Source: Mycobacterium sp. E2479
GTDB taxonomy: Bacteria; Actinomycetota; Actinomycetes; Mycobacteriales; Mycobacteriaceae
NCBI RefSeq assembly: GCF_001667925.1
Contig: NZ_LZJR01000144.1
Span: 26,576-90,575 of the forward strand
Direction of reading: 5' to 3'
Length of the DNA: 64,000 nucleotides
Below the pieces are notes generated by a model that did no database searches, was not told the DNA's origin, and saw only the letters and a program-made list of their open reading frames with translations. This document shows, piece by piece, positions 1-7,386 of this stretch; position 1 is the stretch's first letter, and the number at the start of each line of letters is the position of its first letter. The translations under genes were made by a program, and so were the position numbers.

Positions 1-1
1 C

Positions 2-1063
2 ACCGCCCTGGTCAGGGCGGGCGCCTCCGCCGCCGAGGCGGCGGCCCAGGGCACCGAGGCGGGCCGCGAGGCGCTGATCAAGACCGTCGCGGACCTCACC
101 GGTGTCACGGTCGACCACTACGCCGAAATCGGCCTGCTCGGCTTTTCCCTGATCACCGATGCCCTCGGCGGCGTCGACGTCTGCCTCAAAGAGCCGGTGT
201 TCGAGCCGCTTTCGGGTGCCGACTTCCCGGCCGGCCCGCAACGACTCAACGGTCCCGAGGCGCTGAGCTTCGTGCGCCAGCGCCACGAGCTGCCGCGCGG
301 CGACCTGGACCGGGTGGTGCGCCAGCAGGTGGTGATGGCCTCGCTGGCCCACCGGGTCATCTCCGGGCAGACGCTGTCCAGCCCCACCACGGTCAAGCGG
401 CTAGAGGCCGCCGTCCAGCGCTCGGTGGTGATCTCGGCCGGTTGGGACGTCATGGATTTCGTGCAGCAGATGCAGAAGCTGGCCGGGGGTAACGTCGCCT
501 TCGCCACCATTCCGGTGCTCGACGGCGCCGGCTGGAGCGACGACGGCATGCAGAGCGTGGTGCGGCTGGACCCACATCAGGTCGCCGACTGGGTGGGCGG
601 CCTGTTGCACGAGCAGGAACAGGGCAAGACCGAGGAGATCGCGTACACCCCCGCCAAGACCACCGCCAGCGTCGTCAACGACACCGATATCAACGGGCTG
701 GCCGCAGCAGTGTCAGACGTGTTGACCGCCAAAGGTTTTGCCGCGGGCACCGTGGGCAACAACGATGAGGCGCACGTCAAGACCAGCCAGGTGCGCGCCG
801 CCAAGAGCGACGACCTGGGGGCCAGGGAGGTCTCGAAGGAATTGGGCGGGCTGCCGGTGATCGCCGACAGCTCGCTGGCCCCGGGCGCGGTACGGGTGGT
901 GCTGGCCGACGACTACAGCGGACCGGGCTCGGGCCTGTCCGGCAGCGAGACGATCATGCCCGCCCGGGTGTCGACCGCCGGCGCGGTGGCGGCCGACCCC
1001 AGGGTTCCCGCGCCATCGCCAATCCTGACCGCCGGCTCGGACAAGCCGGAGTGCATAAACTAA
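2..1063 (+). CDS. LytR-CpsA-Psr family protein, 3' part (Rv3267-like)
   Basis: The gene is open from the left edge of the window (frame starting at base 2), so its start and N-terminus are missing; 353 residues are visible. The visible part holds the end of the LCP catalytic domain, including the family hallmark LSFVRQRH at about bases 268-291, followed by a LytR_C-type domain in roughly the last 150 residues. LCP proteins move wall polymers such as arabinogalactan onto peptidoglycan at the outer face of the membrane; this role is known for the family and inferred here. The next gene starts 6 bases after the stop, which suggests co-transcription. The flanking genes match M. tuberculosis Rv3267 and Rv3268. 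Confidence 0.88.
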   Translation, partial: TALVRAGASAAEAAAQGTEAGREALIKTVADLTGVTVDHYAEIGLLGFSLITDALGGVDVCLKEPVFEPLSGADFPAGPQRLNGPEALSFVRQRHELPRGDLDRVVRQQVVMASLAHRVISGQTLSSPTTVKRLEAAVQRSVVISAGWDVMDFVQQMQKLAGGNVAFATIPVLDGAGWSDDGMQSVVRLDPHQVADWVGGLLHEQEQGKTEEIAYTPAKTTASVVNDTDINGLAAAVSDVLTAKGFAAGTVGNNDEAHVKTSQVRAAKSDDLGAREVSKELGGLPVIADSSLAPGAVRVVLADDYSGPGSGLSGSETIMPARVSTAGAVAADPRVPAPSPILTAGSDKPECIN

Positions 1064-1069
1064 CGACCG

Positions 1070-1828
1070 GTGCCTCAACTGACCACGCTGAGCGGGGCGA
1101 TCCTCGACCCGATGCTGCGGGCCGATCCGGTCGGTCCGCGCATCACCTACTACGACGACGCCACCGGCGAGCGCATCGAACTGTCCGGTGTGACGCTGGC
1201 CAACTGGGCCGCCAAGACGGGCAACCTGCTGCGCGACGAATTGGGCGCCGGCCCAAAAAGCCGGGTGGCGATTCTGTTGCCCGCGCATTGGCAGACGGCC
1301 GCGGTGCTGTTCGGGGTGTGGTGGATCGGTGCCGAGGCGGTGCTGACCGGCCCGGCAGACCCGGCAAAAGCCTCGAACATAGCGTCGGACATCGCACTGT
1401 GCACGGCCGAGCGCCTCGATGAGGCCGACGCCGCCGTGAGCACGGCGGTATCGGGGGGCGAGCTGGCGGTGCTGTCGCTGGACCCGTTCGGCCGGCCGGC
1501 ACCGGACCTGCCGATCGGCGTGACCGACTACGCCACCGCGGTGCGGGTGCACGGCGATCAGGTCGTTCCCGAACCGCGCCCGGGGCCGGCGCTGGGCGGA
1601 CGATCGGTCGACCAGGTGCTGGCCGATTGCCAAAGCTCCGCCGCGACAAGGGGATTGACGTCGCGCGATCGGGTGCTGTCCAGCGCGTCGTGGTCCGGGC
1701 CCGCCGAGCTGGTGGACGGCCTGCTGGCGATCATGGCCGTCGGCGCCTCGCTGGTGCAGGTGGCCAATGCCGACCCGGCCGGGCAAGAGCGCCGCATCGA
1801 CACCGAGAAAATCACCCGGGTGCTGTAA
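1070..1828 (+). CDS. TIGR03089-like AMP-binding-domain-related protein (Rv3268-like)
   Basis: A 252-residue protein with a GTG start 6 bases after the LCP gene. The N-terminal 100 residues resemble the start of acyl-CoA synthetases and AMP-binding enzymes (segments such as RVAILLPAHWQTAAVLFGVW), but the protein is far shorter than a working synthetase and I see no adenylation core motif. It fits the actinobacterial TIGR03089 family and the position of Rv3268. The function is unknown. Its tight coupling to the LCP gene suggests a wall-related role, which is inference only. Confidence 0.75.
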   Translation: MPQLTTLSGAILDPMLRADPVGPRITYYDDATGERIELSGVTLANWAAKTGNLLRDELGAGPKSRVAILLPAHWQTAAVLFGVWWIGAEAVLTGPADPAKASNIASDIALCTAERLDEADAAVSTAVSGGELAVLSLDPFGRPAPDLPIGVTDYATAVRVHGDQVVPEPRPGPALGGRSVDQVLADCQSSAATRGLTSRDRVLSSASWSGPAELVDGLLAIMAVGASLVQVANADPAGQERRIDTEKITRVL

Positions 1829-1868
1829 AGGCCTGAGGAGCCGACCCCGGGGCCACACCGCGCGCGAT

Positions 1869-1896
1869 ACATATTGATATCGCTATATTTCGATGT
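1869..1896. promoter_or_regulatory. 28-bp imperfect palindrome upstream of pacL1-ctpC
   Basis: An AT-rich interrupted palindrome whose outer arms read ACAT/ATGT and inner arms ATAT-G/C-ATAT; 9 of 14 position pairs match by eye. It sits 53 bases before the pacL1 start in otherwise GC-rich DNA. Size and base composition are like operators of ArsR/SmtB metal sensors, which often control metal P-type ATPases. That it is a metal-responsive operator is inference. Confidence 0.4.
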
Positions 1897-1948
1897 TAAC
1901 GTCGTGCAATCATGGGCGAAACGCGCGGACGATAGGAAGGTTGCGGCG

Positions 1949-2230
1949 ATGGCGGTGTACGGGCTTCTGGCGAAGGCGGCAGGCACGGTGGTCACCGGGT
2001 TGGTCGGCGTGACCGCCTACGAGGTGGTGCGCAAAGCCGTCGCCAAGGCGCCGCTGCACGAGACGGCGGTCAAAGGGGCCGAGCTCGGACTGCGCGGCAC
2101 CCGCAAGGCCGAGGAAGCCGCCGAGTCGGCGCGCCTCAAGCTCGCCGACGTCATGGCCGAGGCCCGCGAGCGCATCGGTGAGGAGGCGCCCACGCCCTCG
2201 GTCGCCGACACCCACGACCACGAGCACTGA
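1949..2230 (+). CDS. pacL1: PacL1-like metallochaperone of the CtpC pump (DUF1490, Rv3269-like)
   Basis: A 93-residue protein. ATG at 1949 is chosen because GGAAGG lies 9-14 bases upstream; an in-frame ATG at 1874 would add 25 unlikely residues. One N-terminal hydrophobic segment (about residues 4-25) is followed by an Ala/Glu-rich helical region (about 52-80) and the C-terminal motif DTHDHEH (residues 87-93). In M. tuberculosis the DUF1490 protein PacL1 partners the P-ATPase CtpC in zinc resistance and binds metal through an Asp/His tail of this kind. The gene ends 9 bases before ctpC, so the two are an operon. It is probably metal-regulated through the palindrome upstream. Confidence 0.85.
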   Translation: MAVYGLLAKAAGTVVTGLVGVTAYEVVRKAVAKAPLHETAVKGAELGLRGTRKAEEAAESARLKLADVMAEARERIGEEAPTPSVADTHDHEH

Positions 2231-2239
2231 TCGGGCGAT

Positions 2240-4459
2240 ATGGAACTCGCCCTGGTCCCCGACATCGCAGCCGAGGAGCGAACCGAAGACGCTGCGCTGC
2301 AAGTGATTTCGGATGCCGCCGGGCGCATGCGGGTCGCCGTCGAGTGGGTGCGCGCCAGCTCCCGGCGCGCCGTGGCGGTCGAGGAGGCCGTCGCCAAGTG
2401 TGAGGGTGTGCGGGTGGTGCACGCCTACCCGCGCACCGGATCGGTCGTCGTCTGGTACTCCCCCCGGCGCTGCGACCGTTCCGCGGTGCTGGCCGCCATC
2501 GGCGAGGCGTTGCACGTCGCCGCCGAGCTGATCCCGGTCCGCCCGCCGCATTCGGAGGAGATCCGCAACGCCGACGTGCTGCGCATGGTCATCGGCGGCG
2601 CGGCGCTGGCCCTGCTCGGGGTGCGCCGCTACGTCTTCGCGCGGCCGCCACTGCTGGGACCCGGCGGCCGGCTGTTCGCCACCGGCGTCACCGTCTTCAC
2701 CGGCTATCCGTTCCTGCGGGGCGCGCTGCGTTCGTTGCGCTCCGGCAAGGCCGGCACCGACGCGCTGGTCTCGGCGGCGACCGTGGCGAGCCTGGTGTTG
2801 CGCGAGAACGTCGTCGCCCTCACCGTGCTGTGGTTGCTCAATATCGGTGAGTACCTTCAGGATCTGACGCTGCGCCGGACCCGGCGCGCCATCTCCGAAC
2901 TGCTGCGCGGCAGCCAGGACACGGCGTGGATCCGGCTCGACGACGGTAACGAGGTTCAGGTGCCGATCGACACCGTGCAGATCGGCGACGAGGTGGTGGT
3001 CCACGACCACGTCGCCATCCCGGTCGACGGCGAAGTGGTCGACGGCGAGGCGATCGTCGACCAGTCCGCGATCACCGGGGAGAATCTGCCGGTCAGCGTG
3101 ATGGTCGGCGCGCACGTGCACGCCGGTTCGGTGGTGGTGCGCGGACGCCTGGTGGTGCGCGCCCGCGCCGTCGGCAACCAGACCACCATCGGCCGCATCA
3201 TCACCCGGGTCGAGGAGGCGCAGCACGACCGGGCGCCGATCCAGACCGTCGGCGAAAACTTCTCGCGCCGTTTCGTTCCCACCTCGTTCATCGTCTCGGC
3301 CATCACGCTGGCGGTCACCGGTGACGTCCGCCGGGCGATGACCATGCTGCTGATCGCCTGCCCGTGCGCGGTGGGCCTGGCCACCCCCACCGCGATCAGC
3401 GCGGCGATCGGCAACGGTGCTCGCCGCGGCATCCTGATCAAGGGCGGCTCGCACCTCGAGCAGGCCGGCCGGGTGGACGCGATCGTGTTCGACAAGACCG
3501 GCACGCTGACAGTCGGCCGCCCCGTGGTCACCAATATCATTGCGCTACACAAGGATTGGCAGCCCGAGCAGGTGCTGGCCTATGCGGCCAGCTCGGAGAT
3601 CCACTCCCGACACCCGCTGGCCGAGGCGGTGATCCGGTCCACCGAGGAACGCCATATCACCATCCCGCCGCACGAGGAGTGCGAGGTGCTGGTGGGCCTG
3701 GGCATGCGCACCTGGGCCGATGGCCGGACCCTGCTGCTTGGCAGCCCCGGACTGCTGCGCGCCGAGAAGGTGCGGGTGTCCAAGAAGGCGTCGGAGTGGG
3801 TGGATCGGTTGCGTCGCCAGGCCGAGACCCCGCTGCTGCTCGCCGTCGACGGCAAACTGGTGGGGCTGATCAGCCTGCGCGACGAGGTGCGGCCCGAGGC
3901 CCCCGGTGTTCTGGAGAAGTTGCGCGCCAACGGTATTCGCCGGATCATCATGCTCACCGGCGATCACCCGGACATCGCCGAGGTGGTGGCAGGCGAGCTC
4001 GGGATCGATGAGTGGCGCGCCGAGGTGATGCCGGAGGACAAGCTCGCCGCGGTGCGCGACCTGCAGGACGAGGGCTACACCGTCGGCATGGTCGGCGACG
4101 GCATCAACGACGCCCCCGCCCTGGCCGCCGCCGACATCGGGATCGCGATGGGGTTGGCCGGAACCGACGTCGCCGTCGAGACCGCCGACGTGGCGCTGGC
4201 CAACGACGACCTGCATCGCCTGCTCGACGTGGGCGACCTGGGCGCTCGCGCGGTCGACGTGATCCGGGAGAACTACGGCATGTCGATAGCCGTCAACGCC
4301 GCCGGCCTGATCATCGGCGCGGGCGGGGCGCTGTCCCCCGTGCTGGCCGCGATCCTGCACAACGCGTCGTCGGTTGCCGTGGTGGCCAACAGTTCTCGTT
4401 TGATCCGCTACCGGCTCGAGTCACCGCGCGGCTCGGTGAACGGCGAGCGCGCCGTCTGA
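2240..4459 (+). CDS. ctpC: Metal-exporting P1-type ATPase CtpC
   Basis: A 739-residue heavy-metal-type P-type ATPase. The N-terminal ~90 residues resemble an HMA-like domain but lack an obvious CxxC pair. Visible signatures in order are the actuator loop (DQSAITGENLPV), the membrane CPC motif in CPCAVGLATPTA, the phosphorylation site DKTGTLT, the HP locus (SRHPLAEA) and the hinge GDGINDAPALAAADIGIAMG. CPC classes it as a P1B metal pump. M. tuberculosis CtpC has been linked to zinc and manganese export. Nine bases separate it from pacL1, the chaperone-like partner gene. The metal cannot be read from the sequence. Confidence 0.93.
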   Translation: MELALVPDIAAEERTEDAALQVISDAAGRMRVAVEWVRASSRRAVAVEEAVAKCEGVRVVHAYPRTGSVVVWYSPRRCDRSAVLAAIGEALHVAAELIPVRPPHSEEIRNADVLRMVIGGAALALLGVRRYVFARPPLLGPGGRLFATGVTVFTGYPFLRGALRSLRSGKAGTDALVSAATVASLVLRENVVALTVLWLLNIGEYLQDLTLRRTRRAISELLRGSQDTAWIRLDDGNEVQVPIDTVQIGDEVVVHDHVAIPVDGEVVDGEAIVDQSAITGENLPVSVMVGAHVHAGSVVVRGRLVVRARAVGNQTTIGRIITRVEEAQHDRAPIQTVGENFSRRFVPTSFIVSAITLAVTGDVRRAMTMLLIACPCAVGLATPTAISAAIGNGARRGILIKGGSHLEQAGRVDAIVFDKTGTLTVGRPVVTNIIALHKDWQPEQVLAYAASSEIHSRHPLAEAVIRSTEERHITIPPHEECEVLVGLGMRTWADGRTLLLGSPGLLRAEKVRVSKKASEWVDRLRRQAETPLLLAVDGKLVGLISLRDEVRPEAPGVLEKLRANGIRRIIMLTGDHPDIAEVVAGELGIDEWRAEVMPEDKLAAVRDLQDEGYTVGMVGDGINDAPALAAADIGIAMGLAGTDVAVETADVALANDDLHRLLDVGDLGARAVDVIRENYGMSIAVNAAGLIIGAGGALSPVLAAILHNASSVAVVANSSRLIRYRLESPRGSVNGERAV

Positions 4460-4463
4460 CGAT

Positions 4464-5114
4464 TCAGCAGCCGCAATCCTCGCCGCGCCAGGCGCGCACG
4501 CCCTGCCAGACCGCGACGCCGGCAATGACCAGCCCGACGGCCGGGTCGATCCACCACGCGCAGGAGCACAGCGCCGTCATCGCCAGGCCGATCAGCACCC
4601 CGGCGGCCTGGGCGGCGCACAGGTAGTTCTGGGTTCCCTCGGCCTCGGTGGCGCCCGAGCCCAACCGCGTGCCCAACCGGTGGTTGGCCCGCCCGAGCAC
4701 CGGCATGAGCACCAGCGCGAGCGCGGTCAGCCCGATGCCGATCACGGACACCTCGGCGTGGTGTTCGCCCACCAGGTCGCGGACGGATTCGGCGGCGATA
4801 TACGGGGCGGTCAGCCAGAACGACATCGCGACACCGCGTTGCGCGCGCCGCTCGGCGCTTACGGACAGTGCGCGCGCCCCGCTGAACCGCCACACCACCA
4901 TTGCGCTGGCCAGCGCCTCCGCCGCGCCGCCCAGGGCCCACCCGGTGAGGGCGACGGAGGACACCGCGACGCCCTGCCACAGCCCGACCGCGCCCTCGAC
5001 GAGCACAACGGCCAGGCTGACCCAGGCCAGCCGCCGCGCCCACTCGGCGCCGCGCCGCCAGCCCGCGTCGCGCGCAGCGACGCTCGTGCACCCGATGGCA
5101 ACCGATGTGGTCAT
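4464..5114 (-). CDS. CDF-like cation-transporter integral membrane protein (Rv3271c-like)
   Basis: A 216-residue protein with about five to six hydrophobic segments. The late segment WWIDPAVGLVIAG resembles transmembrane helix 5 of cation diffusion facilitators, where the Asp binds metal. The usual HxxxD of helix 2 is not clear, so transport activity is uncertain. The tail is Cys-containing (GEDCGC) and could bind metal. It converges on ctpC, with only 4 bases between the stop codons, matching the Rv3270/Rv3271c layout. The placement beside pacL1-ctpC fits a metal-related role; the substrate is unknown. Confidence 0.75.
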   Translation of the reverse strand: MTTSVAIGCTSVAARDAGWRRGAEWARRLAWVSLAVVLVEGAVGLWQGVAVSSVALTGWALGGAAEALASAMVVWRFSGARALSVSAERRAQRGVAMSFWLTAPYIAAESVRDLVGEHHAEVSVIGIGLTALALVLMPVLGRANHRLGTRLGSGATEAEGTQNYLCAAQAAGVLIGLAMTALCSCAWWIDPAVGLVIAGVAVWQGVRAWRGEDCGC

Positions 5115-5251
5115 TGCGCGAGGCTAGCCGCGGCCGCGGCGGTTCGCATCGCCGCAACGCCCGCCCGTGATCGATCTGTCACACCTCGCACCTGGGCGCC
5201 CGGCGCTCTTAGTTATGGTGGCTAACCAGTAGATCGGAAGGGATTTTCTCG

Positions 5252-6166
5252 ATGGCGCGCAGCGACGACGACACCTGGGACCTCGCGACCAGCGTGGGAG
5301 CGACCGCCACGATGGTGGCCGCCGGACGAGCCCGGGCCACCCTCGACGGGCTGATCGACGATCGGTTCGCCCTGCCGCTGGTGCGCGCGGTCGGTGTCGA
5401 CTTCATGACCCGGTGGGCCGCCGGCGAACTCGCCTCCGTCGATGTCGACGAACCGGACGCCGCGTGGGGCATGCAACGCATGACCGACATGCTGGCAGCC
5501 CGCACCCGCTACATCGACGCGTTCTTCGCCGAGGCGGGCGCCGCCGGCATCGATCAGGTGGTCATTCTGGCCTCCGGCCTGGACGCGCGCGCCTACCGGC
5601 TGCAATGGGCGCCGGGCACCACGGTGTTCGAGATCGACCAGCCGCGAGTCCTGGAGTTCAAGGCCGCCACCATCGCCGAACTCGACGCCCAGCCCGCCGC
5701 CGAGGTGCGCAACGTCCCGATCGACCTGCGCCACGACTGGCCGTCGGCGCTGCGACAAGCCGGCTTCGACACCGGGCGCTCCGCGGCCTGGGCCGCCGAG
5801 GGACTGATCGGCTTCCTGCCGCCGCAGGCCCAGGATCGGTTGCTGGACAACATCACCGCCCTGTCCGCCGACAGCAGTCAGCTGGTGGCCGAGGTGTTCG
5901 CCAACACGGGAGTCAGCGGGGACGCGCTGAACGCCGCGAGCGAGAAGTGGCGGCGCAACGGCCTCGACATTGCCCTGGGCGAGCTCGGCTTCCCCGGCGA
6001 GCGCAACGACGTGGCCACCTACCTGCAGCAGCGGGGCTGGCAGCCGGTCCGCACCCCGTTGAACCAGATGCTGGCCGACAACGGCCTGCCGCTGCAGTCG
6101 ACCGACCCCGATGCGCCCTTCGCGCAGAACTACTACTGCACCGCGGTGTTGCACAGGGCAGGTTGA
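5252..6166 (+). CDS. SAM-dependent methyltransferase of the mycobacterial TIGR00027 family
   Basis: A 304-residue protein starting at ATG 5252 with GGAAGGG upstream. It has the family's N-terminal pattern (TWDLATSVGATATMVAAGRA) and a SAM-binding segment VVILASGLDARAYRL around residues 103-117, followed by an FEIDQP strand. Members of this leucine-carboxyl-methyltransferase-like group are numerous in mycobacteria; few substrates are known, and some may act in lipid or polyketide methylation. It lies between the ctpC block and the CoA transferase gene and ends 16 bases before the latter, so the two may share a transcript. The substrate cannot be inferred. Confidence 0.88.
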   Translation: MARSDDDTWDLATSVGATATMVAAGRARATLDGLIDDRFALPLVRAVGVDFMTRWAAGELASVDVDEPDAAWGMQRMTDMLAARTRYIDAFFAEAGAAGIDQVVILASGLDARAYRLQWAPGTTVFEIDQPRVLEFKAATIAELDAQPAAEVRNVPIDLRHDWPSALRQAGFDTGRSAAWAAEGLIGFLPPQAQDRLLDNITALSADSSQLVAEVFANTGVSGDALNAASEKWRRNGLDIALGELGFPGERNDVATYLQQRGWQPVRTPLNQMLADNGLPLQSTDPDAPFAQNYYCTAVLHRAG

Positions 6167-6182
6167 AAGGAAGGCGAACGCG

Positions 6183-7376
6183 ATGCCAAACAGCAAGCCC
6201 GCCAAGCCACTTGACGGTTTCCGGGTGATCGATTTCACCCAGAACATCGCCGGGCCGATGGCCGGACAGGTGCTGGCCGATCTGGGCGCCGAGGTCATCA
6301 AGATCGAGGCGCCGGGTGGCGAGGCGGCCCGGCACATCACCGCGGTCCTGCCCGGGCGCCCACCGCTGGCCACCCTGTTCCTCCCACACAACCGGGGCAA
6401 GAAGTCGGTGATGGCCGACCTGCGCAGCGACGAGGCCAAACGGCAGATCCTTGCGCTGGTCGATACCGCCGACGTTGTGCTGGAAGGGTTTCGGCCCGGG
6501 GTGATGGAACGCATGGGTCTGGGTCCCGCCGAGCTGCAGTCGCGCAATCCCAAACTCATCTACGCGCGGCTTTCCGCGTACGGCGGCAACGGACCGGAGG
6601 GCAGCCGGCCGGGCGTCGACCTGATGGTCGCCGCGGAGTCCGGCATGACCACCGGGATGCCCACGCCCACCGGCAAACCCCAGATCATCCCGTTCCAACT
6701 CGTCGACGCCGCCAGCGGTCACGTGCTGGCCCAGGCGGTGCTGGCCGCGCTGCTCAACCGTGAACGCCACGGGGTCGCCGATGTCGTGCGGGTCGCGATG
6801 TATGACGTCGCGGTCAGCCTGCAGGCCAGCCAGCTGACCATCCACCTGAACAAGCCGAGCGACGCCCCCACCCCGGACCCGGCACCGAAGGCCAAGCGCC
6901 GCAAGGGCGTCGGGTTCGCCACCCAACCGTCGGACGCCTTCAAGGCCGCCGACGGCTACCTGGTGATCAGCGCGTACGTGCCCAAGCACTGGGAGAAGCT
7001 GTGCGAGGTCGTCGGCCGGCCGGACATGCGCCACGACGAGCGATTCGCCGACCAGCGCGCGCGGGCGCTCAACTATCCCGAACTGACCGAGGAACTCGAA
7101 AAGGCCCTGGCCGCCAAGACCGCGGACGAATGGGTCCGGCTGCTCCAGCAGGCCGGCCTGATGGCCTGCCACGCCCACACCTGGAAGCAGGTGGTCGGCA
7201 CCGCGCTGTTCGCCGAGAACGAGCTCGCACTGCCCGTCGGCGAGGGCGCCGACGAGGTCACGGTAATCCGTACTCCGGCACGCTATTTGAGTTTCGATGC
7301 CGTGGCCGCCGCGCCCCCGCCCGCCCTCGGCCAGCACACCGAGGAGTATCTGGGCGCACCGCAGCCCGCGCCGTAG
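6183..7376 (+). CDS. CaiB/BaiF family CoA transferase (Rv3272-like)
   Basis: A 397-residue class III CoA-transferase. The start is ATG 6183, preceded by AAAGGAAGG; the reading frame is open further upstream but overlaps the methyltransferase. Family features include the N-terminal DGFRVIDFTQNIAGPMAGQ, DLGAEVIKIEAPGG and HNRGKKSV, and the active-site Asp in RPGVDLMVAAESG. These enzymes move CoA between carboxylic acids; the acids are unknown here. The order matches Rv3272. Only 2 bases separate its stop from the convergent pknD stop, and a hairpin spans the junction. Confidence 0.88.
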   Translation: MPNSKPAKPLDGFRVIDFTQNIAGPMAGQVLADLGAEVIKIEAPGGEAARHITAVLPGRPPLATLFLPHNRGKKSVMADLRSDEAKRQILALVDTADVVLEGFRPGVMERMGLGPAELQSRNPKLIYARLSAYGGNGPEGSRPGVDLMVAAESGMTTGMPTPTGKPQIIPFQLVDAASGHVLAQAVLAALLNRERHGVADVVRVAMYDVAVSLQASQLTIHLNKPSDAPTPDPAPKAKRRKGVGFATQPSDAFKAADGYLVISAYVPKHWEKLCEVVGRPDMRHDERFADQRARALNYPELTEELEKALAAKTADEWVRLLQQAGLMACHAHTWKQVVGTALFAENELALPVGEGADEVTVIRTPARYLSFDAVAAAPPPALGQHTEEYLGAPQPAP

Positions 7377-7386
7377 TCTCACGGCG
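7369..7386. terminator. Hairpin across two convergent stop codons
   Basis: CGCCGT, a 6-base loop, then ACGGCG: a perfect 6-bp stem covering the end of the CoA transferase gene and the end of pknD. It has no U-tract. It could act as a shared bidirectional terminator, as hairpins without U-tracts are common at mycobacterial gene ends. Function is inference. Confidence 0.4.
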
